From Rhodoferax sp. (lineage in GTDB: Bacteria; Pseudomonadota; Gammaproteobacteria; Burkholderiales; Burkholderiaceae_C), in assembly GCA_031291295.1 (NCBI GenBank), contig JARLJI010000102.1, positions 1 to 64,000 of the forward strand: a stretch of 64,000 bases of DNA, given 5' to 3'. Below the pieces are notes generated by a model. That model made no database searches. It was not told where the DNA came from and saw only the letters and a program-made list of their open reading frames with translations. Shown here piece by piece: positions 15,890-23,695 of this stretch (positions within the stretch are counted from its first letter, which is position 1; the number at the start of each line of letters is the position of its first letter). The position numbers and the translations under genes were made by a program.

Positions 15890-16539
15890 ATGATTTGCGC
15901 CAGCACAGCCCCGCCGCCGAGCGCAACAGGCAACCCATTCTGGAAGTCTTGCAGCGCCTGCTGCCCAAGCGCGGCACGGCGCTGGAGATTGCCAGCGGCA
16001 CGGGGCAGCATGTGGCCCACTTCGCCTCCAGCCTGCCGGGCTGGACCTGGCAGCCGAGTGACCCGGAACCCGGTGCGCTGGCGTCGATCGCCGCCTGGTG
16101 TGTGCAGGATGGCGCCGGCACCCCGCTGCCCAACGTGCGCCCGCCGGTTCGTCTGGACGTGATGGCGCCCAGCTGGCCCGGCATCGATGTGGCGGACGCC
16201 ATCTTCTGCGCCAACATGCTGCACATCGCGCCGTGGGCGACCTGCGCGGCGCTGATGCGCGGTGCCGCGCGGCACCTGGCACCGCACGGCGTGCTGCTGA
16301 CCTACGGCCCCTATTGGGTGGACGGCGTCGCCGCGGCGCCCAGCAACCTGGCGTTTGATCAGAGCCTGCGCGCGCGCAACCCGGCCTGGGGAATCCGGCA
16401 TCTAACCGACGTGGCGCACGAGGCGGCCCAGGCCGGCTTGCGACTGCGCGAGCAGATCGCCATGCCGGCCAACAACCTGCTGCTGGTGTTCACGCGCATG
16501 GAGCAAGGTCAACTAGCCGACACAGGTGGGGCGGCATGA
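15886..16539 (+). CDS. DUF938 family SAM-dependent methyltransferase-like protein
   Basis: The 217-residue protein begins S-P-A-A-E-R-N-R-x-P-I-L, a signature of DUF938 proteins, followed by the SAM-binding L-E-I-A-S-G-T-G-Q-H (about 34-43) and A-N-M-L-H-I-A-P-W (about 109), also family-typical. It is predicted to be a class I methyltransferase; the substrate is unknown. It overlaps the DJ-1 family gene by 4 bp (ATGA), so translation is probably coupled. Confidence 0.85.
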   Translation: MNDLRQHSPAAERNRQPILEVLQRLLPKRGTALEIASGTGQHVAHFASSLPGWTWQPSDPEPGALASIAAWCVQDGAGTPLPNVRPPVRLDVMAPSWPGIDVADAIFCANMLHIAPWATCAALMRGAARHLAPHGVLLTYGPYWVDGVAAAPSNLAFDQSLRARNPAWGIRHLTDVAHEAAQAGLRLREQIAMPANNLLLVFTRMEQGQLADTGGAA

Positions 16540-16594
16540 GCCGCGGGGCCGCGCCCAAGGCGACTACCGCAGCGGGTAGCGCGCAAGTTACCTG

Positions 16595-16897
16595 ATGAGT
16601 CCGGTCGAGAACAAGTCGATTGAGGTTTTTGCCGCGCGGCTGGAGCCCGCGGGCACGCGCTTCGACGCGCCGGCCGACGTGCCGTTGCTGCAAGCCGCGC
16701 TGCGCGCCGGCATCGAGCTGCCCAGTTCGTGCCGCAACGGAACCTGTCGCACCTGCATGTGCCGCCTGCTCGAAGGACGCATTGCGTACCGGATCGAATG
16801 GCCGGGGCTGAGCCTGGAGGAAAAGCAGGAGGGATTGATCCTGCCTTGCGTGGCATACCCTGCGTCAAGCGTGGTCATCGAGTTGCTCCGTCGATAG
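16595..16897 (+). CDS. Plant-type [2Fe-2S] ferredoxin
   Basis: This 100-residue protein has C46-x4-C51-x2-C54 and a distal C85, the ligand pattern of plant-type [2Fe-2S] ferredoxins (about residues 8-98). It lacks an attached reductase domain. Such single-domain ferredoxins donate electrons to oxygenases, reductases or biosynthetic enzymes. No partner gene is beside it; the two cytochrome c genes downstream are separated by a repeat. It is not clearly related to the P450 ferredoxin, which uses a different cluster. Confidence 0.88.
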   Translation: MSPVENKSIEVFAARLEPAGTRFDAPADVPLLQAALRAGIELPSSCRNGTCRTCMCRLLEGRIAYRIEWPGLSLEEKQEGLILPCVAYPASSVVIELLRR

Positions 16898-16900
16898 ACT

Positions 16901-16954
16901 GCTATTGTTTTAATAGATGCCTATCCTTGTTACAAATAGGCTACAGGCCTTTTC
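16901..16954 (+). repeat. Comamonadaceae-type interspersed repeat, copy C
   Basis: GCTATTGTTTTAATAGATGC, CTATCCTTGTTACAAATAGG and CTACAGGCCTTTTCGG follow the same order as copy A. It starts three bases after the TAG of the ferredoxin gene. Parts of the left arm are themselves palindromic (CTATTGTTTTAATAG). Confidence 0.65.
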
Positions 16955-17035
16955 GGCTTGAAACCAAGCTGCAACACGCTCACCCGGCGCGCTGGCCGCG
17001 TTGCGCAGCACTTTCAAGCCCGCCGTTGATGAGGC

Positions 17036-17815
17036 ATGATTTCGCTCATCGTGAATTTCAAGCGCTCTCTTTTTTCGCCGCTGCTTTTCGCCGCGCTGGC
17101 GCGCCGGCTGGCCCTGCTGGGCTTGCTCGCGCTGGGCGGTGGCGGCCCCGTGGCGGCGGCTCCCTTCGAAGACACCATTGCCCAGCGCACGCAGGCGTGC
17201 ACGGCCTGCCACGGCCAGCAGGGCCGGGCCGGACCGGATGGCTACTACCCGCGCATCGCGGGCAAGCCGGCGGGCTACCTGTACAACCAGTTGATCAATT
17301 TTCGCGAGGGGCGGCGCCACTATGGCTTGATGACCGGCATGGTGGATCTGCTGTCGGACACCTATCTGCTGGAAATTGCGCAGTACTTTTCCTCGATCGA
17401 CGTGCCCTACCCGCCGCCCTCTTCCGCGGCACAGCTGGCCGCCACGCCCGAGATCTTGCGCCAGGGGCAGCTGCTGGTCACCCACGGCGACCCGGCGCGC
17501 GAGATTCCGGCCTGCGTGCAGTGCCACGGCCAGGCGCTTACGGGCGTGGCGCCGAACATTCCGGGGCTGCTCGGGCTGCCGCGCGACTACATCAACGGCC
17601 AGATGGGCTCGTTTCGTACCGGACAGCGCCGCGCCCACGCGCCCGACTGCATGGCGAAGGTGGCGGGACGGCTCAGCCTGGCCGAGGTGAATGCCGCCTC
17701 CAGCTGGCTGGCCACGCAGGCGCTGCCCGCCGACACCCACCCGGCGACGTCCTTGCCGGCCCCGTTGCCCCTGCCGTGCGGCAGCGCGCCCCCGCCTGAA
17801 GGGGCGCGCCAATGA
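17036..17815 (+). CDS. Dihaem cytochrome c, exported
   Basis: The 259-residue protein has a signal peptide (to about residue 42, A-A-A-P) and two haem c sites, C55-T-A-C-H59 and C160-V-Q-C-H164. Each begins a class I cytochrome c domain with nearby axial Met candidates, and I-A-G-K-P and I-P-G-L-L-G-L resemble the cytochrome c4/c553 family. It should carry electrons in the periplasm. The C-terminus (P-L-P-C-G-S-A-P-P-P-E-G-A-R-Q) lies in a GC-rich hairpin. The gene overlaps the following trihaem cytochrome gene by 4 bp, so the two probably form one complex. No dehydrogenase gene is adjacent. Confidence 0.85.
   Translation: MISLIVNFKRSLFSPLLFAALARRLALLGLLALGGGGPVAAAPFEDTIAQRTQACTACHGQQGRAGPDGYYPRIAGKPAGYLYNQLINFREGRRHYGLMTGMVDLLSDTYLLEIAQYFSSIDVPYPPPSSAAQLAATPEILRQGQLLVTHGDPAREIPACVQCHGQALTGVAPNIPGLLGLPRDYINGQMGSFRTGQRRAHAPDCMAKVAGRLSLAEVNAASSWLATQALPADTHPATSLPAPLPLPCGSAPPPEGARQ
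17784..17809 (+). other. Perfect 9-bp hairpin covering the end of one cytochrome gene and the leader of the next
   Basis: GCGCGCCCC (17784-17792) pairs with GGGGCGCGC (17801-17809) across an 8-nt loop. The downstream cytochrome gene starts at 17812, and its only purine-rich ribosome-binding stretch (AAGGGG, 17799-17804) is partly inside the stem. The CCCCxxxxGGGG form resembles GC-rich repeats at 43200 and 60209. Confidence 0.55.
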
Positions 17816-19110
17816 AAAAACTGGGTATCGCGCTGCTCGCTGGCGTAGTCGTGCTGGCCGCCCTGGCTGCTCTGGTGTGGCACCTGAATGTGCGCGACGA
17901 GCCCGATGTGTCGGCGCCCCTGGCGGCATCAGCCAGCGCGCCGGCAGCCGCCACCGTGGCGCGCGGCGAATACCTGGCGCGGGCCGGCGACTGCATGGCC
18001 TGCCACACCGCGCGCGGCGGTGCGTCTCTTGCGGGCGGGCTGGGTCTGGCCACGCCGTTCGGCACGGTGTACACGTCCAACCTCACGCCCGACGTTGAGA
18101 CCGGCATTGGCACTTGGTCGTCCGCGTATTTCTGGCGCGCCCTGCACAACGGCCGCGCCAAGGATGGCCGCCTGCTGTACCCGGCGTTCCCGTACACCAA
18201 TTACACGCAGGTCACGCGCGAAGACTCCGATGCCATCTACGCCTGGCTGCGCACGCTGCCGCCGGTGCACCAGGCCAACCGCCCGCATGCGCTGCGCTGG
18301 CCGTACAGCACGCAGGCGGCGCTGGCGGTGTGGCGCGCGCTGTTCTTCAAACCCGGGGCCTATGTGTCTAACCCCGCCCACACGGCCGAATGGAACCGCG
18401 GCGCCTATCTGGTGCAGGGCCTGGGCCATTGCAGCGCCTGCCACGCTGCGCGCAACGCGCTGGGCGCCACGTCCGACTCGCTGGACCTGGCCGGCGGGCT
18501 GATTCCACTGCAAAACTGGTACGCGCCGTCGCTGGAGTCGCCGTTTGAAGCGGGCGTGGCCGACTGGGACATACCGCACATTGTCGAGCTGTTCAAAACC
18601 GGCGCGACCCGGCACGGCTGGGTCACCGGCCCGATGGCCGAGGCGGTGCTGCGCGGCACCCAGTATTTGTCGCAGGAAGATCTGGTCGCCATCGCCCAGT
18701 ATCTGAAGGCTTTGCCTGGCGCCCATGTTGGCGCGGCGCCCACGGCGCGGCCGCATACCCAGGTCAGCGCTGCCGTGGCGGCTCTGGGCGCCAAGTTGTA
18801 CAAGGACAGCTGCGCCCAGTGCCACGGCGATGCGGGTCAGGGCGTGCCGCACGCTTATCCGGCGCTGGCCGGCAATCGCGCCGTGACGATGGACTCGCCG
18901 GCCAACCTGGTGCAAATGGTTTTGTATGGCGGCTTCCCGCCGGCCACTGAAGGCAACCCGCGCCCGTTCGGCATGCCGCCCTACGTGCTGGTCTTGAGCG
19001 ACAGCGAGATTGCCGCCGTGCTGACCCACATTCGCACGTCCTGGGGCAACCAGGCTGAGCAGGTCACCGAACTGGAAGTCAACCACTTGCGCAGCAACGC
19101 AACACCTTGA
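17812..19110 (+). CDS. Trihaem cytochrome c, alcohol-dehydrogenase cytochrome subunit type
   Basis: The 432-residue protein starts with a hydrophobic membrane segment (residues 5-24) and has three haem c sites: C61-M-A-C-H65, C-S-A-C-H (about 206) and C-A-Q-C-H (about 334). This three-domain layout and length match AdhB-like and GdhB-like subunits that pass electrons from membrane or periplasmic dehydrogenases to ubiquinone. It would normally pair with a molybdenum or PQQ dehydrogenase, absent from the neighbourhood. Translation is coupled to the dihaem cytochrome gene by an ATGA overlap, so the two probably serve one enzyme encoded elsewhere. Confidence 0.87.
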   Translation: MKKLGIALLAGVVVLAALAALVWHLNVRDEPDVSAPLAASASAPAAATVARGEYLARAGDCMACHTARGGASLAGGLGLATPFGTVYTSNLTPDVETGIGTWSSAYFWRALHNGRAKDGRLLYPAFPYTNYTQVTREDSDAIYAWLRTLPPVHQANRPHALRWPYSTQAALAVWRALFFKPGAYVSNPAHTAEWNRGAYLVQGLGHCSACHAARNALGATSDSLDLAGGLIPLQNWYAPSLESPFEAGVADWDIPHIVELFKTGATRHGWVTGPMAEAVLRGTQYLSQEDLVAIAQYLKALPGAHVGAAPTARPHTQVSAAVAALGAKLYKDSCAQCHGDAGQGVPHAYPALAGNRAVTMDSPANLVQMVLYGGFPPATEGNPRPFGMPPYVLVLSDSEIAAVLTHIRTSWGNQAEQVTELEVNHLRSNATP

Positions 19111-19125
19111 ATCGAGGAGCACACC

Positions 19126-19887
19126 ATGGACTACCATCACGGCAAATTCGTCTGGTTTGAGCACCTGTCGCGCGACCTTCCCAAGGCGCGCGCCTTTTAC
19201 GACGCTCTGTTCGGCTGGCGCACCGACAGGGTCGAGATACCTGGCAGTGTTCCCTATCCGATGATTCATCATGGCGGACACGGCATCGGCGGCTTTCGGG
19301 AAGCGCCGGTGGGCACCGCCGTGCGATGGATGCCCTACCTGTCCGTAGAGGATATCGATGTCTCGTTCAGGGATGCGATTGCCGCCGGTGCAAAACCCCT
19401 CATGCCGCCCATTGAGTACGGTGCCGTCGGCTGTGGCGCCGTGCTGGCCGACCCGACCGGGGCCGAATTCGTCATCTGGAAAAGCACGCGAGGCGACCCA
19501 CCCGATGCCGCCGAAATCGCCCTGGGCGACTGGTACTGGAACGAGCTGGTGACCACCGACGAAAAGAAGGCTTTGGCCTTCTACGAGAGCGCCTTCGGCT
19601 TCACCAGTGAAGGCGTGGACATGGGACCGATGGGAACCTATTACCTCCTCAAAAAGGACGGCACGCCGCGGGCCGGCTTGTTGAAAGCCCCCGAGCCCCG
19701 GGACGGTTCGAACTGGCTGCCCTATGTGCGGGTGGCCGACTGCGACGCCTCGACCGCGAAAGCCCAGTCGCTGGGTGCACGCGTCGCGATGCCGCCGCGC
19801 GATATTCCGGGCATCGGCCGCTTCAGCGTGCTGATCGACCCGCTCGGCGCCGCAATCGCGGTGATGCGAAGTCAGCCGGCGAGCTGA
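19126..19887 (+). CDS. VOC-superfamily protein with two glyoxalase-like domains
   Basis: The 253-residue protein is a tandem duplication. Both halves begin with a strand followed by the A-x-x-F-Y-x-x-x-F-G-W/F motif (K-A-R-A-F-Y-D-A-L-F-G-W near residue 20 and K-A-L-A-F-Y-E-S-A-F-G-F near 147) and end with a D-P-x-G/L-A segment. This is the pattern of the VOC family, which includes glyoxalase I, dioxygenases and resistance proteins. Metal ligands are not clear enough to predict a reaction. GAGGAG precedes the start, 15 bp after the cytochrome gene stop, so it may be the last gene of that transcript. Confidence 0.82.
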   Translation: MDYHHGKFVWFEHLSRDLPKARAFYDALFGWRTDRVEIPGSVPYPMIHHGGHGIGGFREAPVGTAVRWMPYLSVEDIDVSFRDAIAAGAKPLMPPIEYGAVGCGAVLADPTGAEFVIWKSTRGDPPDAAEIALGDWYWNELVTTDEKKALAFYESAFGFTSEGVDMGPMGTYYLLKKDGTPRAGLLKAPEPRDGSNWLPYVRVADCDASTAKAQSLGARVAMPPRDIPGIGRFSVLIDPLGAAIAVMRSQPAS

Positions 19888-19912
19888 CAGGCCGCTACAA
19901 AGAGAGCCGCAT

Positions 19913-21223
19913 ATGCAACGCATCGTGATCGTGGGCGGGGGCGCAGGCGGGCTGGCCCTCGCGACGCAGCTGGGCAAACGTCTGGGCCGCAAGGGGCTGG
20001 CTGAAATCACCCTGGTCGATTCGGCCCGCACCCACGTCTGGAAGCCGCTGCTGCATCAACTGGCGGCCGGCAGCTATGACACCCACGCGGAAGAAATTGA
20101 ATACCTGGCCCAGGCGCGCTGGAACCACTTCAAATTCCGGCTGGGCAGCCTGGTCGGGGTCGACCGCGCCAGCAAGACCGTGCAGCTGGCGGCCAGCCAT
20201 GACGATGCCGGCGCCGAGATCACGCCCGCGCAACAGGTGGCTTACGACACGCTGGTGATTGCGGTGGGCAGCCAGACCAACGACTTCGGCACACCGGGGG
20301 CCGCCGAATACACCATCAAACTCGACACGCCGCAAGCCGCCAGGCGCTTCAACGACCGGCTGATCAATGCCTGCATCCGCGCCCAGGCTGTGCCGCGCAC
20401 GGCAGGCAGCGGGCGCCTGACGGTGACCATCGTCGGCGGCGGTGCGACCGGCGTCGAGCTGGCAGCGGAGCTGCATGCCTCGGCGCGCATGCTGGCCAAC
20501 TTCGGCTTTGACTACATTCATCCCGAAAAGGATCTGCAACTGGTTTTGGTGGAAGCCGCGCCGCGCCTGTTGTCGCAGTTGCCGCAGCGGCTGGGCGAAG
20601 CCGCGCTGCGCGAGTTGCGCAAGCTGTCGGTGGAGGTGCATACTAGCGAAAAGGTTGTCGAAGTCACGGCCGACGGCTTGAAGATGGCCAGCGGCAAGGT
20701 GATTCCATCCACCATCACCGTCTGGGCGGCGGGCGTCAAGGCGGCGGATTTTCTCAAGACCCTGGGGGGTGAGCAGCCGCTGGAGACCAACAAGCTCAAT
20801 CAGCTGCTCGTCAACGGCAATTTGCAAAGCACCTTGGACGCCAGCATCTACGCCTTTGGCGACTGCGCCGCGTACCAGCAGCCCGATGGCACCTGGGTGC
20901 CACCACGGGCACAGGCGGCGTATCAGCAGGCCATGTACCTGGTGCGCGCACTGCCGCAGCTGACGGCAGGCAGGGCGGTCCCCGCCTTTGTGTACACGGA
21001 CCAGGGCTCGCTGGTGTCCCTGTCGGAGTATTCCTCGGTCGGCAGCCTGATGGGGAGCCTGACCAGGGGCAGTTTTTTCATAGAAGGACAGCTGGCCAAA
21101 CTGATGTATTGGGGCCTTCACAAGCAGCACCAGTTTGCGCTCGGCGGCCTGCGAAAAACGCTGCTGATCACCTTGTCGGAATTGCTCGACCATACCTACC
21201 GGCCGCGAATCAAGCTGCACTGA
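19913..21223 (+). CDS. ndh: Type II NADH:quinone oxidoreductase (NDH-2)
   Basis: The 436-residue flavoprotein has an N-terminal FAD-binding fold (I-V-I-V-G-G-G-A-G-G-L, residues 4-14), the NDH-2 hallmark W-K-P-L-L-H-Q-L-A-A-G (about 43), a second NADH-binding fold (I-V-G-G-G-A-T-G-V-E-L, about 172-182) and A-F-G-D-C-A-A (about 319). The C-terminal region contains the amphipathic stretch expected for membrane attachment. It oxidises NADH to reduce ubiquinone without pumping protons. It supplements the complex I operon at 30-45 kb. It is a lone gene. Confidence 0.87.
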   Translation: MQRIVIVGGGAGGLALATQLGKRLGRKGLAEITLVDSARTHVWKPLLHQLAAGSYDTHAEEIEYLAQARWNHFKFRLGSLVGVDRASKTVQLAASHDDAGAEITPAQQVAYDTLVIAVGSQTNDFGTPGAAEYTIKLDTPQAARRFNDRLINACIRAQAVPRTAGSGRLTVTIVGGGATGVELAAELHASARMLANFGFDYIHPEKDLQLVLVEAAPRLLSQLPQRLGEAALRELRKLSVEVHTSEKVVEVTADGLKMASGKVIPSTITVWAAGVKAADFLKTLGGEQPLETNKLNQLLVNGNLQSTLDASIYAFGDCAAYQQPDGTWVPPRAQAAYQQAMYLVRALPQLTAGRAVPAFVYTDQGSLVSLSEYSSVGSLMGSLTRGSFFIEGQLAKLMYWGLHKQHQFALGGLRKTLLITLSELLDHTYRPRIKLH

Positions 21224-21309
21224 GGGGTGGATTCGCAGCGGAATCGGGCCGGCCAGGAAAACGGCCCGGATCGGCGGCACAATAGCCGCATCACTACCGG
21301 AGAAGCACC

Positions 21310-21450
21310 ATGCCCAAAGGCGAGCAAAAGAGCAACAAGCAAGTCAAAAAACCCAAGAAAGACTTGTCTCCCCCCAAACCCGTATCGCCCGACGCGGTGC
21401 GGCCCACCATCACCACCGTCGTGCCGGCGCGGGGCAAGGTCAAGAAGTAA
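21310..21450 (+). CDS. Small lysine-rich protein (46 residues)
   Basis: The product begins MPKGEQKSNKQVKKPKKDLS and continues with Pro, Val and Lys, ending R-G-K-V-K-K. It is very basic and probably disordered. GGAGAAGCACC precedes the ATG with correct spacing, and the gene runs into the VF530-family gene after 9 bp, so it is likely translated. A nucleic-acid-binding role would fit the charge but is inference. Similar short basic proteins occur in related genomes, in my recollection. Confidence 0.6.
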   Translation: MPKGEQKSNKQVKKPKKDLSPPKPVSPDAVRPTITTVVPARGKVKK

Positions 21451-21459
21451 CGCCGCCAC

Positions 21460-21696
21460 ATGACTGACCAGCCGGGCAATCCGCTGCATGGCCTCACGCT
21501 GGAGGCGCTGCTGGGCGCGCTGGTGGCCCAGTATGGCTGGGCCGGTTTGGGTGAGCGCATCAACATCCGCTGTTTCACCAGCGAGCCCAGCATCGCCTCC
21601 AGCCTGAAGTTTTTGCGCAAAACGCCCTGGGCGCGGGAAAAAGTCGAAAGCTTGTACCTCTTCATGCTGCGCGATATCAAACGACAGCAGGCATGA
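21460..21696 (+). CDS. VF530 family (DUF2132) small DNA-binding protein
   Basis: At 78 residues it matches the VF530 family across its whole length: N-P-L-H-G-L-T-L-E near the start, Y-G-W[12 protein letters not shown] in the middle and [17 protein letters not shown] near the end. The Vibrio member has a solved fold and is reported to resemble DNA-binding proteins; its role is not established. It starts 9 bp after the Lys-rich gene and its stop overlaps the spacer before the pseudouridine synthase gene. Confidence 0.9.
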   Translation: MTDQPGNPLHGLTLEALLGALVAQYGWAGLGERINIRCFTSEPSIASSLKFLRKTPWAREKVESLYLFMLRDIKRQQA

Positions 21697-21736
21697 ATGT
21701 CCCTCTTTGCGGCCGCGCCCGCCCTCACCTCTTCTC

Positions 21737-22381
21737 TTGATTGAGCCCCTGTTTGTTGACGACACCCTGCTGGTGCTGGACAAGCCCAGCGGCCTGCTCG
21801 CCGTCCCCGGCCGTGGCGCCGACAAACAGGACGCGCTGAGTACCCGGGTACAGCGCTTGTATCCGGATGCCCTCATCGTGCACCGGCTGGACATGGCCAC
21901 GTCGGGGCTGATGCTGATGGCAAGGGGCATCCACGCGCAGCGCAGCTTGAGCAAGGCCTTTGCCGAACGGGCGGTCCACAAAAGCTATGAGGCGGTGGTT
22001 GACGGGCACCTGTTGCCGCCTGCAAACGATCCTGACGGCTGGGGCGTGATCGACCTGCCGATCATCGTGGACTGGCCGAGGCGGCCGTTGCGCATGATTG
22101 ATGCCCACCAGGGCAAGCCGAGCATCACGCACTGGCGTGTGCTGGCGCATGACGCGGCGGCCAACACGACGCGCCTGGAATTGGCGCCCATCACGGGCCG
22201 CTCGCATCAGCTGCGCGTCCATTTGCAGGCGCTGGGTCATCCCATCGTCGGTGACGCGCTTTATGCCAGCGCTCCAGTCCAGGCCAAGGCCAACCGCCTG
22301 CTGCTGCACGCCTGCGTGCTGACGATGACACACCCGGTGACCCGGGAAATTCTGACGCTCACCAGCCCCGCGCCCTTCTAG
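21737..22381 (+). CDS. RluA-family RNA pseudouridine synthase
   Basis: The protein carries the catalytic motif H-R-L-D-M-A-T-S-G-L (about residue 53) with the essential Asp, the D-K-P-S-G-L-L-A-V-P-G motif (about 14-24) and G-R-S-H-Q-L-R-V-H (about 155). It isomerises specific uridines of rRNA or tRNA to pseudouridine. No ATG is in frame near the start: TTG 21737 (L-I-E-P-L-F-V-D-D) fits the normal family N-terminus, while TTG 21707 would add ten low-complexity residues. ATG codons at 21693 and 21697 are out of frame and end early. The exact target is not predictable. Confidence 0.85.
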   Translation: MIEPLFVDDTLLVLDKPSGLLAVPGRGADKQDALSTRVQRLYPDALIVHRLDMATSGLMLMARGIHAQRSLSKAFAERAVHKSYEAVVDGHLLPPANDPDGWGVIDLPIIVDWPRRPLRMIDAHQGKPSITHWRVLAHDAAANTTRLELAPITGRSHQLRVHLQALGHPIVGDALYASAPVQAKANRLLLHACVLTMTHPVTREILTLTSPAPF

Positions 22382-22397
22382 CGCTAAAGTGCAGGAC

Positions 22398-23153
22398 ATG
22401 AACCAACACCTCTACATCATCACCGGGGCCTCGCGCGGCATGGGCCTGGCCATTGCCGAACAACTGCTCCAGCCGGGCAACACCCTGCTGTGCATCGCGC
22501 GCAGTACAAACGATGAGCTGGCCTCGCGCGCCAAGGCCGCGGGTGCCACCCTGGTGCAGTGGTCGCAGGACCTGGCCCTCGGCGTGCAGGCCAGCGCACG
22601 GCTCAAGCAGTGGCTGGATCAGCAAGGCGGGAGCGCCTGCGCCAGTGCAACGCTGATTAACAACGCCGGCGTCATTCCCCGTATCGGGCCATTGAGCGAC
22701 GCGGACGCCGCCGATCTGGCACATGCCTTGCGCGTGGGGCTGGAGGCTCCCATGCAGCTCACCGCAGCATTCCTGCAGGCCACCGGGCACTGGGCTGCCA
22801 CCCGCAAGGTGCTCAATATTTCGTCGGGACTGGGGCGCCGGGCCATGGCCTCCCAGGCGGCCTATTGCGCGGCCAAGGCAGGCATGGATCACTTCACCCG
22901 CTGCGTGGCCTTGGACGAAGCGCTCAAGCCCCATGGCGCGGCCGTCTGCTCGCTGGCCCCCGGCGTGATTGATACCGACATGCAGGTCCAGTTGCGCGGT
23001 GCCGATGCAACGGCGTTTCCGGATCAACGCAATTTCGCCAAGCTGAAGGCCAGCGATCAGTTGTCGTCGCCGGCCGAGGCGGCCCGCCGCGTGCTCGGCT
23101 ATCTTGCCCGCCCCAATTTTGGCGCCGACCCCGTGGGCGACGTGCGCGACTGA
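22398..23153 (+). CDS. Short-chain dehydrogenase/reductase (SDR)
   Basis: The 251-residue protein has the NAD(P)-binding T-G-A-S-R-G-M-G (residues 9-16), an N-N-A-G motif (about 93), and the catalytic S and Y-x-x-x-K motif (S-S-G-L-G-R-R with Y-C-A-A-K about 155). The closing region P-G-V-I-D-T-D-M is typical of sepiapterin- and benzil-reductase-like SDRs, which often act on carbonyl substrates with NADPH. ATG 22398 is used; a GTG nine bases upstream is possible. The substrate is unknown. Confidence 0.88.
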   Translation: MNQHLYIITGASRGMGLAIAEQLLQPGNTLLCIARSTNDELASRAKAAGATLVQWSQDLALGVQASARLKQWLDQQGGSACASATLINNAGVIPRIGPLSDADAADLAHALRVGLEAPMQLTAAFLQATGHWAATRKVLNISSGLGRRAMASQAAYCAAKAGMDHFTRCVALDEALKPHGAAVCSLAPGVIDTDMQVQLRGADATAFPDQRNFAKLKASDQLSSPAEAARRVLGYLARPNFGADPVGDVRD

Positions 23154-23183
23154 TTTTTTGCCGCCGGGCCGCCCCAAGGCCGC

Positions 23184-23621
23184 TTAGCTGCGCACCACGA
23201 GCACCGGCACGTGCGCATGTGACAGGACGCGCTGCGCAACACTGCCGAGCACCAGTTTTTCAATGCCGCGCCGCCCATGAGAGCCCAGGACAATCAGGTC
23301 TACGCCGCTGGACTCGGCCGTCTGCAAGATGCCCTTGTAAACCGTGTGACCTTCGACCAGGGCCGTCTTGACCGCAATACCGGCAGCTTCAAAGGCCTGT
23401 TTCGCCCCCTTGATGGCCTCGTTGGCCTCGGCCGTGGCGGCACTGAGGTACTGTGCCTGGCCGTAGGCGTAATCGGTCCCGACGCCGGTAAACGGATAGG
23501 GGTCAATCACGTAGATCGCAGTGACAGCGCTGCCGAACGCCTTGGCCAGCGAGGCCGCCTTGTCTATCGCCAACTCCGACGTCGGCGAGCCATCCACAGG
23601 GACCAGAATATGTTTGAACAT
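23184..23621 (-). CDS. Universal stress protein, UspA family
   Basis: This 145-residue protein has the UspA fold pattern with F-K-H-I-L-V-P-V-D-G-S at the N-terminus and the ATP-binding motif G-S-H-G-R-R-G-I-E-K-L-V-L-G-S (G-x2-G-x9-G-S, about 108-122) followed by V-L-S-H-A-H-V-P-V-L-V-V. Such proteins bind ATP and accumulate in stress or starvation. A strong GGAGG lies 5 bases before ATG 23621, which favours this start over GTG 23627. It is separated from the ergothioneine operon by about 75 bp and may have its own promoter. Confidence 0.9.
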   Translation of the reverse strand: MFKHILVPVDGSPTSELAIDKAASLAKAFGSAVTAIYVIDPYPFTGVGTDYAYGQAQYLSAATAEANEAIKGAKQAFEAAGIAVKTALVEGHTVYKGILQTAESSGVDLIVLGSHGRRGIEKLVLGSVAQRVLSHAHVPVLVVRS

Positions 23622-23695
23622 GTACACCTCCTTGAGTCACAACAACCGTTTCACTTTGTCACCAGGGCGCCGTCACCGTGTTGACCCTGGTCAAG

